A stretch of 51,726 nucleotides of DNA, taken from contig URSS01000016.1 of the NCBI GenBank assembly GCA_900550545.1, forward strand, positions 1-51,726, written 5' to 3'. This document shows positions 22,141 to 32,400 of this stretch, piece after piece. How positions within the stretch are numbered: the first letter of the stretch is position 1; the number at the start of each line of letters is the position of its first letter. Position numbers and translations under genes: made by a program. This DNA comes from an uncultured Lachnobacterium sp. (GTDB lineage: Bacteria > Bacillota > Clostridia > Lachnospirales > Lachnospiraceae). The notes below the pieces were generated by a model. That model had not been told where the DNA came from and ran no database searches. It saw only the letters and a list, made by a program, of their open reading frames with translations.

Positions 22141-23766
22141 TTACATCATTCCGCCCATTCCGGCGCCACCAGCTGGCATTGCTGGAGTGTCTTCCTTAAT
22201 ATTTGCTACAGCTGACTCAGTTGTCAGGAGTGTAGAAGCTACAGATGTTGCGTTCTGTAATGCGCTTCTTGTAACTTTAACCGGATCAAGGATTCCGGAC
22301 TCTACCATATCAACATACTCTTCGGTTGCGGCATTAAATCCGATACCCGGCTGTGACTCTTTTACCTTATTGATAATAACAGCGCCCTCTAATCCGGCAT
22401 TGGCCGCGATGAAGAACAATGGAGCCTCAAGTGCTTTCAGGATTACCTTTGCACCTGTCTTCTCATCGCCCTCTAATGTATTTGCAAGCTCTGCAACCTT
22501 CTTAGAAGCATGGATGTATGCAGATCCGCCACCTGCGATAATTCCTTCTTCTACTGCTGCACGTGTTGCGTTTAAAGCATCTTCCATACGAAGTTTTGCT
22601 TCCTTCATCTCTGTCTCTGTTGCTGCACCAACACGGATAACAGCGACACCACCTGCCATCTTTGCAAGTCTTTCCTGAAGTTTCTCTTTGTCGAACTCAG
22701 ATGTTGTCTCATCAATCTGTCCACGGATCTGGTTGATTCTTCCCTGGATTGCATCTTTATCGCCTGCACCGTCAACGATAACCGTGTTCTCTTTCTGTAC
22801 CTTAACGGATTTTGCACGACCTAACATATCCATGGTTGTATCTTTTAACTCTAATCCCAAATCAGAGCTAATCACCTGACCGCCTGTAAGGATTGCGATA
22901 TCCTCAAGCATTGCTTTTCTTCTGTCGCCATATCCAGGAGCCTTGACAGCAACAACATTAAATGTTCCACGTAACTTGTTGACGATCAATGTTGTAAGAG
23001 CCTCGCCCTCGATATCCTCAGCGATGATCAGAAGTCTTGCACCAGACTGTACAATCTGCTCAAGTAATGGAAGAATCTCCTGAATATTGGAAATCTTCTT
23101 ATCTGTGATCAGGATGTATGGATCATCAAGGACAGCTTCCATCTTATCCATATCTGTGCACATATATGCAGATAAATAGCCTCTGTCGAACTGCATACCT
23201 TCTACAAGGTCAAGTTCTGTCTCCATAGTCTTAGACTCTTCGATTGTGATAACACCATCGTTTGTAACTTTCTCCATAGCATCTGCTACAAGGTTACCAA
23301 CTCCTTCATCTCCTGCAGAGATTGCTGCGACCTTTGCGATCTGCTCCTTGCCTTTTACCTTCTGGCTCATTTCCTTTAAAGCAGCTACTGCAGCATCTGT
23401 TGCTTTCTTCATACCACGTCTTAAAACGATTGGATTAGCGCCAGCCTCAAGGTTCTTCATACCTTCCTGAACCATAGCCTGTGTTAAAACGGTAGCGGTT
23501 GTAGTACCGTCACCAGCAACATCATTTGTCTTTGTTGCAACTTCTTTTACAAGCTGGGCACCCATGTTCTCAAATGCATCCTCAAGCTCGATCTCTTTTG
23601 CGATTGTCACACCATCATTGGTGATGAGTGGAGCACCAAAAGATTTATCCAAAACTACGTTACGACCCTTAGGTCCGATTGTTACACGTACTGTATTTGC
23701 TAACTTGTCAACGCCAGCACCAAGTGCTGCTCTGGCTTCTGAACCATATTTAATCTCTTTTGCCAT
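22141..23766 (-). CDS. groL: Chaperonin GroEL (60 kDa)
   Basis: The 541-residue subunit forms the double-ring folding chamber in the cytosol with GroES and ATP. It has the nucleotide motif GDGTTTATVL, the Asp-rich apical and equatorial blocks ITNDGVTIAKEIELED and AGGVAVIRVGAATE, and the classic C-terminal GGM repeat (GGAGMGGMM). ATG 23766 (MAKEIKYG) is preceded by GAGAGG and is preferred to the TTG-like start two codons upstream. It follows groES by about 50 bp and shares its CIRCE control. Confidence 0.98.
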   Translation of the reverse strand: MAKEIKYGSEARAALGAGVDKLANTVRVTIGPKGRNVVLDKSFGAPLITNDGVTIAKEIELEDAFENMGAQLVKEVATKTNDVAGDGTTTATVLTQAMVQEGMKNLEAGANPIVLRRGMKKATDAAVAALKEMSQKVKGKEQIAKVAAISAGDEGVGNLVADAMEKVTNDGVITIEESKTMETELDLVEGMQFDRGYLSAYMCTDMDKMEAVLDDPYILITDKKISNIQEILPLLEQIVQSGARLLIIAEDIEGEALTTLIVNKLRGTFNVVAVKAPGYGDRRKAMLEDIAILTGGQVISSDLGLELKDTTMDMLGRAKSVKVQKENTVIVDGAGDKDAIQGRINQIRGQIDETTSEFDKEKLQERLAKMAGGVAVIRVGAATETEMKEAKLRMEDALNATRAAVEEGIIAGGGSAYIHASKKVAELANTLEGDEKTGAKVILKALEAPLFFIAANAGLEGAVIINKVKESQPGIGFNAATEEYVDMVESGILDPVKVTRSALQNATSVASTLLTTESAVANIKEDTPAMPAGGAGMGGMM

Positions 23767-23814
23767 GATCAATAACCTCTCTTCATTTTTATTTAATATG
23801 TTTACTGTTTTACT

Positions 23815-24099
23815 TTATTCTACAACTGCAAGAATATCATTCTGTCTTACAATAATATATTCCTCACCCTCGAGTTTTACCTCTGTTCCGGCATATTTGG
23901 AATAAATTACTTTCTGGCCTTCCTTCACCTGCATAACAACTTCTTTACCGTCAACCATTCCTCCAGGACCTACGGCAATAACCTCAGCTTCCTGTGGCTT
24001 CTCCTGTGCAGTACCTGTCAGGATAATTCCAGACTTGGTAGTCTCTTCTGCTTCTAACTGTTTTAATACAACTCTGTCTGTTAATGGCATTAATTTCAT
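23815..24099 (-). CDS. groS: Co-chaperonin GroES (10 kDa)
   Basis: The 94-residue lid protein of GroEL has the start KLMPLTDRVVLKQLEAEETT, the mobile loop KSGIILTGTAQEKP and the VIAVGPGG block. It is the first gene of the operon and follows the CIRCE operator by 24 bp. Confidence 0.98.
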   Translation of the reverse strand: MKLMPLTDRVVLKQLEAEETTKSGIILTGTAQEKPQEAEVIAVGPGGMVDGKEVVMQVKEGQKVIYSKYAGTEVKLEGEEYIIVRQNDILAVVE

Positions 24100-24123
24100 T
24101 GTGAATAGCCTCCTTTTTATTTA

Positions 24124-24150
24124 CTAGCACTCATCTCTTTCGAGTGCTAA
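24124..24150 (-). promoter_or_regulatory. CIRCE operator (HrcA binding site)
   Basis: GAGTGCTAA (24142-24150) and CTAGCACTC (24124-24132) form the inverted repeat with a 9-base spacer; only one end base departs from TTAGCACTC-N9-GAGTGCTAA. It lies between the groES promoter and its ATG, so HrcA should repress groESL until heat stress. Confidence 0.97.
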
Positions 24151-24164
24151 TTTGTTCTGTAAAT

Positions 24165-24203
24165 AAAATATCACTGTTGTTTTTCAATGTCAACAGTGAT
24201 ATT
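24165..24203 (-). promoter_or_regulatory. groES promoter overlapping a terminator hairpin
   Basis: A perfect 13-bp stem (24167-24179 with 24191-24203) is followed on the minus strand by TTTTATTT, a likely terminator for the upstream small gene. The same bases contain TTGACA (24188-24193) and TATTTT (24165-24170) with a 17-bp spacer, a good sigma-A promoter for groES. Terminator and promoter thus share DNA. Confidence 0.75.
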
Positions 24204-24220
24204 CAAACTTTATATATTTT

Positions 24221-24562
24221 TTATATTCTCTTTCTTATTTCGTCATATTGTGCGTACATTTTCTGCACTTCATTTTCCAATGTATAATAATGAAAGATAT
24301 ATGGCACCAGCAAGACGAGAAATAAAAGAGACAATATCAAAAGTAATGGCATACCTGTCGTGACAGAGGCAATCATGGAAACCAATGTCATCAGAGCAAA
24401 AGTAACCGTAACGATCAGATGGATCAGACGCTCATGTTGAAAAAAACCAATCTGCGTCAGGTGTTCCTCCAGTATCCGCTCCCATTCTTGTGGACTTCTC
24501 TTCCTTTTATCTAAAAGAATGCTATCCACGTACATCCGGTATCCGATAATTCTTTTTTTCAT
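24221..24562 (-). CDS. Small two-helix membrane protein of unknown function
   Basis: The 113-residue protein has a basic N-terminal part (KKRIIGYRMYVDSILLDKRKRSPQEW), two adjacent membrane helices (LIHLIVTVTFALMTLVSMIA and LLLILSLLFLVLLVPYIF) and a charged C-terminal helix. Starts with ATG 24562 after GAAGGTG; an upstream extension lacks an RBS. It lies 50 bp after the amylase gene and may be read through from it. No family recognised. Confidence 0.65.
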   Translation of the reverse strand: MKKRIIGYRMYVDSILLDKRKRSPQEWERILEEHLTQIGFFQHERLIHLIVTVTFALMTLVSMIASVTTGMPLLLILSLLFLVLLVPYIFHYYTLENEVQKMYAQYDEIRKRI

Positions 24563-24614
24563 ATGATCTGCACCTTCCTGCCTTTTTCTCGTCAAATCAA
24601 ATTTTCTTTCTTAC

Positions 24615-26888
24615 TTATTTGTAGGTATATGTTCCAACATTACATTTGCTTCCAGAATTACCGGAAATATAGAATCCAGTATTTTCCTTAATGTTACTTG
24701 TAATATCCACAGTCTGTGAACCAGATCCATTATTGAAGATCAGACCCTTGCTGTCAGAAGCAACCTTGATCGTATATACCGCTTGGTTATACTCATTCTG
24801 TCCCACATATGTCATCTTCTCGCCTGGCCACTGTGCGCTCTTTCCAGAACCGCCCCAGCTATATGCATATACGTTGTTCCAATTGTAGTTGTTGGTGAAA
24901 TAAACACTTACATCTGTATTGTAGTTTCCACCACCGCCACCGGTTGTATAGATATCAGTAGTTACATTTGACCAGTTTCCATCGGATGTATAGCGGTTGT
25001 ATGCGCTATTTAAGGTAATGGTCTTTGCATTGTAATACTTTCCACTAGGAAGCATACGCACAATTGTCGCAGATGTTGCCTTGGTTGAAACCTTCACTGT
25101 ATAAACGGTCTTATTTGTATCTGTTACCGTTGTCTTTGTCATTTTTGTAAAAGCACTGTCAAAATTTGTCTTGATTGCTGCAACTGCCGAATCGCTTCCA
25201 AACCAGGAGCAATTGTTGACATCCAGATAAATATCACGCGTTTCTCCCACTGGTGGATGACTATTCTTTGTATAAGTATATGTCTTAGCCGCACTGCCCT
25301 TGGAATTCTCAGCATATACTTTTACCGTTGTTGTTGCATCAAATGTTTTTGTAACAGATCCGGTAAAGCTTTCTGTTTTTCCATTGATTGTAAGAGTGGA
25401 TTTCGTTGCGTTGTTTGCTGTAAATTTAACTTTAAGCTTATCTGTAAAAGTAGTTCCGCTCTTTTTATCTGCTGAAACAGATACCTTCTTATTTGACTGA
25501 TAAAATACAGCAATTCCTGTTGATCCGACTTTACCTGTAATCTTATCTTTGGTTACAACAAACTTGTTTCCTGTAATCTCATCATAATAAGTTCCCGGTG
25601 TTGTAAGACTTCCACCGTTTGCAATTGTGACATCACGATTTCCACCATTTCCTAATACGATACAAGCACCGCTGTTTCTTGTAATTGCAGCTACAGACTG
25701 ATTGGAAGATGTTGTGTAATAATCCTTCTCTCCAATGCAGGCATTATGAAAATGATTTACTGCTGCTACTTCTGCACTCTTAAAATGTGTACTTCCCTTT
25801 TCGCCAACCATAATTTTTTTCTTCTCAGTCTGAGATGGTCTTGAGAAATACAATGCACTTGCGCCATTACGGCTTGCAGCAATCGCATATGCACGATCAA
25901 TCTTATTCTGATCTACATATTTGGATTCACCACCATCATTTGCATAGGTATCATGGCTCTCTGCCCAATATACCAGTTTATGCTCGTCTAGTCCGGAAAC
26001 AACCCATGAACCATACCCACTTGGCACGCTTCCGCTTTTTACGGCACTTAAAATATCACTGCCATAGCTGCTGTCCGTTACTGACATATAAGAAGTATAT
26101 TCCTTCATCTTGTTGATGTTGTCCTGCGTACGCTGATCGACATTGTGCTGATCAATTGCACCAACAAGGATTTCTCCATAGTTATACATGCTCTTGTCAA
26201 TGACTGTATTCCAGAAATTGCATCCTTCCGAAGGAAGTCCGATATGTTTTGCCGCATCCCAGCGGATACCATCAACACCGTCCTTCTTCAGCTGTTGAAT
26301 ATAATTCTTTACCTTCTGCTGAACAAAGTCATTTTCAGAATTGATATCTGGCATTCCAATATCACCATGTGTAATCTGCCAACGGTTCGAATAATCGATT
26401 TTACTTCCCGCATTATGCCAGTACTGTGAATTCTTTAACTCCCAGTCGATATTGCTGTGATCGCCTGCCAGATGATTTGCAACAACATCAACAACGACTT
26501 TCACATCATACTTATCCGCTTCTTTGCAGAGTCTCTTTAAATCCTCCTCAGAACCCAAACCAGAGTCTGCAACATAAAATCCGTTTGGCTGATACAGATA
26601 ATACCAGATACTGTTGCCTTTTACCGCAACCTGAGCCGGTGATGTCTGAACTGAAGAGAATCCGGCTTTTGCAATGTTTGGCAGCTCATCGATAATCTGC
26701 TGATACGTCCAGTCAAAACAATGCAAAATGACACCATCCTGAACATTTTCTGCAAGGCTATACTCAGAATCAGTTACTGTAGCCTCCTGCGCATAGGTAA
26801 TCTGTGGTGTGGATACAAAAAATCCACTGGTAATCACCGATGCTGACAATACAAGACTTAAAAGAGCACGATACAATCGCTTTTTCAT
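24615..26888 (-). CDS. Secreted GH13 alpha-amylase with starch-binding domains
   Basis: This 757-residue enzyme hydrolyses starch outside the cell. Signal peptide: residues 1 to about 34 (MKKRLYRALLSLVLS...ITYA). The TIM barrel has region I VDVVANH (Asp134, His139), the nucleophile in GIRWDAAKH (Asp211), the acid/base in YGEILVG (Glu239) and the stabiliser in WAESHDTY (His312-Asp313). After the barrel come a beta-sandwich domain (about 470-540), then two starch-binding domains of CBM26 type, the last with YFTNNYNWNNVYAYSWGG and WPGEKM. No sorting signal or anchor is seen at the C-terminus. ATG 26888 follows GGAGGG. The gene has its own promoter and operator candidates upstream, consistent with carbon control. 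Confidence 0.95.
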   Translation of the reverse strand: MKKRLYRALLSLVLSASVITSGFFVSTPQITYAQEATVTDSEYSLAENVQDGVILHCFDWTYQQIIDELPNIAKAGFSSVQTSPAQVAVKGNSIWYYLYQPNGFYVADSGLGSEEDLKRLCKEADKYDVKVVVDVVANHLAGDHSNIDWELKNSQYWHNAGSKIDYSNRWQITHGDIGMPDINSENDFVQQKVKNYIQQLKKDGVDGIRWDAAKHIGLPSEGCNFWNTVIDKSMYNYGEILVGAIDQHNVDQRTQDNINKMKEYTSYMSVTDSSYGSDILSAVKSGSVPSGYGSWVVSGLDEHKLVYWAESHDTYANDGGESKYVDQNKIDRAYAIAASRNGASALYFSRPSQTEKKKIMVGEKGSTHFKSAEVAAVNHFHNACIGEKDYYTTSSNQSVAAITRNSGACIVLGNGGNRDVTIANGGSLTTPGTYYDEITGNKFVVTKDKITGKVGSTGIAVFYQSNKKVSVSADKKSGTTFTDKLKVKFTANNATKSTLTINGKTESFTGSVTKTFDATTTVKVYAENSKGSAAKTYTYTKNSHPPVGETRDIYLDVNNCSWFGSDSAVAAIKTNFDSAFTKMTKTTVTDTNKTVYTVKVSTKATSATIVRMLPSGKYYNAKTITLNSAYNRYTSDGNWSNVTTDIYTTGGGGGNYNTDVSVYFTNNYNWNNVYAYSWGGSGKSAQWPGEKMTYVGQNEYNQAVYTIKVASDSKGLIFNNGSGSQTVDITSNIKENTGFYISGNSGSKCNVGTYTYK

Positions 26889-26961
26889 ATTTCCCTCCAA
26901 AAATAATCTTTCATTATTTACCTACTATCTTCAAAAGGATGGCCATACCTTTTATAAGCTC

Positions 26962-26990
26962 ATTGTATCGAATCTCCTTTCTTTTCTCAA
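26962..26990 (-). promoter_or_regulatory. Sigma-A promoter of the amylase gene
   Basis: TTGAGA (26985-26990) and TACAAT (26962-26967) are separated by 17 bp on the minus strand, giving a leader of about 70 nt. The 26889-27200 gap also holds the operators and terminator listed next. Confidence 0.78.
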
Positions 26991-26996
26991 TATTGA

Positions 26997-27016
26997 TTTT
27001 CGATAAATTTCGAAAA
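26997..27016 (-). promoter_or_regulatory. Perfect 7+7 dyad just upstream of the amylase -35 box
   Basis: TTTTCGA (26997-27003) and TCGAAAA (27010-27016) are exact inverted repeats with a 6-base centre, ending 6 bp before the -35 box. Its position, centred near -51, suits a transcription activator or a repressor blocking sigma contact. The regulator is unknown. Confidence 0.55.
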
Positions 27017-27098
27017 ATTTTTTTATACATTTTTCACAATTTTTGCATTTTTAGTACCATATTCCTACACCATTTGCATATTTATTAAGAGGTAAAAT

Positions 27099-27112
27099 TG
27101 GTACCGTTATCA
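27099..27112 (-). promoter_or_regulatory. CRE-like/LacI-family operator upstream of the amylase gene
   Basis: On the minus strand TGATAACGGTACCA matches the catabolite-response consensus TGNAARCGNWWNCA at 13 of 14 positions. It lies about 110 bp upstream of the -35 box and just past the terminator of the preceding operon. CcpA or a maltose-type LacI repressor could bind it. Confidence 0.5.
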
Positions 27113-27122
27113 ATTTTAAAAA

Positions 27123-27160
27123 AAAGTGACCAAATTCACTGTTTTGGATTTGGTCACTTT
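27123..27160 (-). terminator. Intrinsic terminator of the gltB-gltD-HAD operon
   Basis: AAAGTGACCAAAT (27123-27135) and ATTTGGTCACTTT (27148-27160) form a perfect 13-bp stem, followed by a T-rich stretch on the minus strand. Confidence 0.9.
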
Positions 27161-27189
27161 CACTGTAGTTTTATTCAGTTTTGTCCATT

Positions 27190-27203
27190 TGGAAACGTTT
27201 TCA
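27190..27203 (-). promoter_or_regulatory. Consensus CRE overlapping the HAD stop codon
   Basis: TGGAAACGTTTTCA (plus strand) matches the CRE consensus at every position. Its first bases on the minus strand are the TGA stop of the HAD gene. It lies 40 bp before the operon terminator and about 200 bp before the amylase promoter, an odd place for a regulator site; role uncertain. Confidence 0.5.
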
Positions 27204-27983
27204 GATCAATTCATAATGTTCCATGGCATGCATGATTCCATCCTCGTGAATATCCGTCGTAACATACTCCGCTGCATCTTTTGCCGGCTGTGATGCATTG
27301 CCCATCGCAATTCCATGTCCCACATAGGTAAGCATGTCCAAATCATTGACGCTATCTCCGACTGCATACGTATCCGCACAATCCACGCCAAGATAATCGC
27401 AAAGCCACGCGATTCCGGTTGCCTTGGAAGTTCCCTTCGGAACAAACTCCACGACTTTCTCCTCATGCTCAATAAACGCAAATTGATCCTGCAACTGTTC
27501 TTTGATTTTCTCATAATCCGTATCATCGAGAATATCTGCCGAAAACTTGTTGATTCGAATATCGTTCGTATATCCTTTCAATGTCCGTGCACTTTTGCCA
27601 AGTTCCTGAAACAGATAAACAACATACGAATCATCTTCAAATCCTTTTTCATCGATCCACATATAATCTGGTCCCTCTAAGACCACCGGCATCCGGCATT
27701 CCCGCACAATGTCAATGACCTTCTCTGTCAGTTCCGGTGATAAAATGTTTTCATGCACGATCTCATTGTTTAACTCAATATGATTTCCACATGCGGCAAG
27801 AATTCCGTCAAAGTCCACATCCATCAATTCTTTTGCCTGAATGCTGGCACGGGAACGTCCGCTGCACAGAAAAATTTTATGTCCGTTTGCCTGAAGCTTT
27901 TTCAGTGTTGGAATCGTACTCTCCGGAATCTGCATATGTCCATCCCAAAGCGTTCCGTCAATATCAAAAAATATCAAAGCCAT
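27201..27983 (-). CDS. Cof-type HAD-IIB phosphatase
   Basis: The 260-residue protein has the HAD nucleophile block FFDIDGTLWDG (Asp7, Asp9), motif II LCSGRSR, and motif III/IV VGDSVNDLDMLTYVGHGIAMGNA. This is the sugar-phosphate or cofactor phosphatase group with a cap in the C2 position. It starts 1 bp after gltD, so it is co-transcribed with glutamate synthase, but substrate cannot be told. The RBS is weak, as expected for coupled translation. Confidence 0.9.
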   Translation of the reverse strand: MALIFFDIDGTLWDGHMQIPESTIPTLKKLQANGHKIFLCSGRSRASIQAKELMDVDFDGILAACGNHIELNNEIVHENILSPELTEKVIDIVRECRMPVVLEGPDYMWIDEKGFEDDSYVVYLFQELGKSARTLKGYTNDIRINKFSADILDDTDYEKIKEQLQDQFAFIEHEEKVVEFVPKGTSKATGIAWLCDYLGVDCADTYAVGDSVNDLDMLTYVGHGIAMGNASQPAKDAAEYVTTDIHEDGIMHAMEHYELI

Positions 27984-27984
27984 A

Positions 27985-29478
27985 CTACTGTACCGACAAA
28001 TAAGAGTATCCCATCAGACTTGCATCCACATCATGAGCCACTTCACGGCCTTCGCGAATTGCCCATACAACAAGAGACTGTCCTCTGTGCATATCTCCGG
28101 CTGTAAACACATTCTTTACATTGGTTGCATATTTGCCAGGCTCAGTTGCCACGTTGGTTCTCTGGTTCAACTCTACTCCAAATGCTTTTGCAATATAATC
28201 CTCTGTTCCAAGGAATCCTGCAGCGATCAGAACAAGTTCTGCCGGAATCTTCTTTTCAGTTCCCGGCACCTCTACCATATTTCTGCGACCGGTCTTCTCA
28301 TCTACCTTGCTCTCAAGGCTTATGATTGTGAGGCCATTCAGCTTTCCACTCTTGTCTTTGTGGAATTCTTTGACAGTTGTCTGATAAATACGAGGATCTG
28401 TTCCAAAACATGCAATTGCCTCTTCCTGGCCATAATCTGTCTTTAAGACCTTTGGCCACTCCGGCCATGGATTGTTTGCTGCACGCTCCGTTGGTGGACA
28501 AGGCATCATCTCAAGCTGTGTCACAGATTTAGCCCCCTGGCGGATTGCAGTACCGACACAATCATTACCGGTATCACCACCACCAATGATTACAACATTC
28601 TTTCCTTTTGCAGATACATATTTATTATCTTTCAGGCCGGAATCTAACAAACTCTTTGTTGTACGTGATAAATAGTCTACTGCAAAATAGATACCTTCTG
28701 CATCTCTTCCAGCAGCCTTGATATCTCTCGGATTTTTTGCGCCACAGCAGAGAACTACGCGGTCATACTGTTTCAGCAGATCTGCCGCTTTTACATCAAC
28801 ACCTACATTGCATCCAGTAATAAAATGAATACCTTCCGCTTTCATCACATCAATCTTACGATCGATAATGTGCTTTTCCAGTTTCATATTCGGAATACCA
28901 TACATAAGAAGTCCGCCTACACGGTCGTCTCTCTCATATACCGTTACATCATGTCCTCTCTGGTTCAGCTGATCCGCTGCTGCCAATCCGGAAGGACCTG
29001 AGCCAATGATTGCAACTTTCTTTCCAGTACGTACCTTCGGTACATGCGGAGCTGCATATCCCCTCTCATAGGCTGTCTCGATAACACCATGCTCATTGTC
29101 ACGTACCGATACCGGGTCACCCCAGTGTCCGCAGGTACATGCTTTCTCACATAATGCCGGACATACTCTTGATGTAAACTCCGGGAAATTGTTGGTCTTG
29201 TGCAGACGGTTATATGCCTGCTGCCAGTTACCGGAATATACCAGATCATTCCATTCCGGAACGAGGTTGTGCAGTGGACATCCGGATGTCATACCTGCGA
29301 TCGTCATACCTGACTGGCAGAACGGAACACCGCAATCCATGCAGCGTGCCGCCTGCTCCTGCTGTTTTTCTTTTGAAAGGAAGACATGGAACTCTTTATA
29401 GTTTTTGATTCGTTCCTTTGGTTCCACCGAACGTGCTTCCGTTCTTTCATATTCTAAAAATCCTGTTGGCTTTCCCAT
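27985..29478 (-). CDS. gltD: Glutamate synthase small subunit (NADPH)
   Basis: This 497-residue subunit passes electrons from NAD(P)H to the large subunit. The N-terminal Fe-S region has CMDCGVPFC and CPLHN..., and CPALCEKAC. The FAD site is AIIGSGPSGLAAADQL and the NADPH site VIIGGGDTGNDCVGTA. Full length. It starts 14 bp after gltB, with AAGGAGG upstream. Confidence 0.96.
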   Translation of the reverse strand: MGKPTGFLEYERTEARSVEPKERIKNYKEFHVFLSKEKQQEQAARCMDCGVPFCQSGMTIAGMTSGCPLHNLVPEWNDLVYSGNWQQAYNRLHKTNNFPEFTSRVCPALCEKACTCGHWGDPVSVRDNEHGVIETAYERGYAAPHVPKVRTGKKVAIIGSGPSGLAAADQLNQRGHDVTVYERDDRVGGLLMYGIPNMKLEKHIIDRKIDVMKAEGIHFITGCNVGVDVKAADLLKQYDRVVLCCGAKNPRDIKAAGRDAEGIYFAVDYLSRTTKSLLDSGLKDNKYVSAKGKNVVIIGGGDTGNDCVGTAIRQGAKSVTQLEMMPCPPTERAANNPWPEWPKVLKTDYGQEEAIACFGTDPRIYQTTVKEFHKDKSGKLNGLTIISLESKVDEKTGRRNMVEVPGTEKKIPAELVLIAAGFLGTEDYIAKAFGVELNQRTNVATEPGKYATNVKNVFTAGDMHRGQSLVVWAIREGREVAHDVDASLMGYSYLSVQ

Positions 29479-29492
29479 GTTCTCTTCCCTCC

Positions 29493-32400
29493 TTATCCTC
29501 TGGTGCTGGCATAAAATGCTTCAATCTGTGCCTGCTCTGCGTTGAGACCTTTTTCTTCCATCTGTACGATAGCCATCTGCATACGATTATAATCATATGG
29601 GATCACTTTCTTGAACTTCGGCAGATATTCGCTGAAGTTGTCTAAGATTTCTTTTCCTTTTTCGGAATTAGTCAAAGTTACATGCTCCTTGATCATATCT
29701 TTCAACTCTAGTACATCGTACTTGTTGGTTACCTCTTCAGTAAATACCATGGACTTATTGGTACGCATATACAGATCATTGTCTTCATCCAGTACATATG
29801 CAATTCCACCGCTCATACCGGCTGCGAAGTTCTTTCCAGTCTTACCAAGGATAACAACACGACCGCCTGTCATGTATTCACATCCATGATCGCCGACGCC
29901 TTCAACGACTGCTGTTGCTCCAGAGTTTCTTACACAGAAACGTTCACCTGCAACACCGTTGATAAATGCCTTACCACTTGTTGCACCGTAAAGTGCCACG
30001 TTACCGATAATAATATTCTCATCCTTCTTAAACTTCACACCTGTTGGTGGATAAACGATCAGTTTTCCGCCGGAAAGGCCTTTTCCGAAGTAATCGTTGG
30101 AATCTCCGACCAGTTCAAGTGTCAGTCCCTTAGGAATAAATGCACCAAAGCTCTGTCCGCCGGCACCCGTACATTTTACAATGTAAGTATCATCTTCCAA
30201 TGTATCATCGTATGCTTTTGTGATCTCAGATCCAAAGATAGTTCCCAGTGAACGGTTGACATTGGTTACTTCTGTATCGATCATGCGCTTCTGCTTCTTC
30301 TCAAGTGCAGGTTTCAGCTGTTTCATTAAAACAGTCATGTCTTTGGTAGAATCCAGTTCGAAATCGTATACCTGCTTTGGATCAAAAATAACTTTCTGCT
30401 TTGTTCCTGCAAATGGGTTATTTAAGATGTTATCCAGATTCAGTTTTGCTTCTCTCTCGGACAGATCCTCACGAACCTTTAAGAAATCGCTTCTTCCTAC
30501 CAGCTCATCTACGGTACGTACACCAAGCTTTGCCATATATTCACGAAGTTCCTCTGCGATAAAGCGCATAAAGTTTTCAACATATTCCGGCTTTCCTGCG
30601 AAACGCTTACGAAGTTCCGGATTCTGTGTTGCAATACCTGCAGGACAGGTATCCAGATTACATACACGCATCATGACACAGCCCATAGTTACGAGCGGAG
30701 CGGTTGCAAATCCATACTCCTCGGCACCAAGACATGCTGCAATGGCTACGTCCTTACCACTCATCAGCTTACCGTCTGTCTCGATGCGAACCTTGTTACG
30801 AAGTCCGTTCATGATCAGTGTCTGATGTGTCTCTGCAAGTCCAAGCTCCCATGGCAGACCTGCGTTATGGATAGAACTGCTTGGTGCTGCACCTGTACCA
30901 CCATCATATCCGGAAATCAGTACAACCTGTGCTCCCGCCTTGGCAACACCTGCTGCGACAGTTCCAACACCTGCTTCTGATACCAATTTTACAGAAATTC
31001 TGGCATAACGGTTTGCATTCTTCAAGTCAAAGATCAGCTGTTCCAGATCCTCGATGGAATAAATATCATGGTGTGGTGGCGGAGAAATCAGTGATACACC
31101 CGGAGTAGAAAGTCTGGTCTTTGCAATCCAAGGGTATACTTTCTTTCCTGGCAGATGTCCGCCTTCACCCGGTTTTGCACCCTGTGCCATCTTAATCTGA
31201 ATTTCCTGTGCACTTGTCAGATATCTGCTTGTTACACCAAAACGACCAGAAGCAACCTGTTTGATTGCGGAACAACGGTTCTTTCCATCTTTTCCAATGG
31301 TCAGACGATCCTTGTCCTCGCCACCTTCACCTGTGTTTGATTTACCATGGAGATGGTTCATTGCAATCGCAAGTGTCTCATGTGCTTCTTTTGAGATAGA
31401 ACCGTATGACATCGCACCTGTCTTAAAACGGGTCACGATGGAATCTACACTCTCTACTTCCTCTAATTTTACGCCCTTCTTCGGATAGTTGAAATCCATT
31501 AATCCACGAAGGTTTGTATGTTTCTGTTCTTCGTCCACAAGCTCTGTATACTGTTTGAACAGGTTATAATCGCCTCTCTGGGTAGACTGCTGCAGAAGAT
31601 GGATCGTAGCCGGATTGTACAGATGTGCATCCGCACCGCTTCTCATCTTGTGACGTCCCTTACTGTCGAGTGTCACATCGGTCTCAAGTCCTAATGGATC
31701 ATAAGCTGCAGAATGTAATGTATTTACATCATCTTCAATATCTTTCATGGTAATACCACCGATACGGCTTACCGTATTGGTAAAGTATTTATCAATTACT
31801 TCCTTATCAATACCAATGGCTTCGAAAATCTTAGAGCCCTGATATGACTGAATGGTAGAAATACCCATCTTTGCTGCAATTTTTACAATGCCGGTAAGAA
31901 TTGCATGGTTATAATCATTGATGGCTGCATAATAATCCTTATCAAGCATATGCTCATCTACCAACTGCTTTACGGTATCCTGTGCCAGATACGGGTTGAT
32001 TGCACTTGCACCAAATCCAAGTAAAGTTGCAAAGTGATGTACCTCTCGCGGTTCACCTGACTCCAGAATCACAGAAAGTGATGTACGTTTCTTTGTCTTA
32101 ACCAGATACTGCTGTAATGCAGATACTGCAAGCAGTGATGGGATAGCAACATGGTTGTCATCCACTTCACGGTCGGAAAGGATCAGGATATTGGCACCAT
32201 CTCTGTATGCACGGTCAGCCTCAATGAAGAGTCTGTCTACTGCCTTTTCCAGGCTTGTGTTCTTATAATATACGATTGAAATCGTAGCTACCTTAAATCC
32301 CTCTACCTTCATATCACGAATCTTCATGAGATCGGTATTGGTAAGGATTGGATTGTTAATACGGAGAACTTTACAATTCTGTGGTTTTTCCTCCAGAAGG

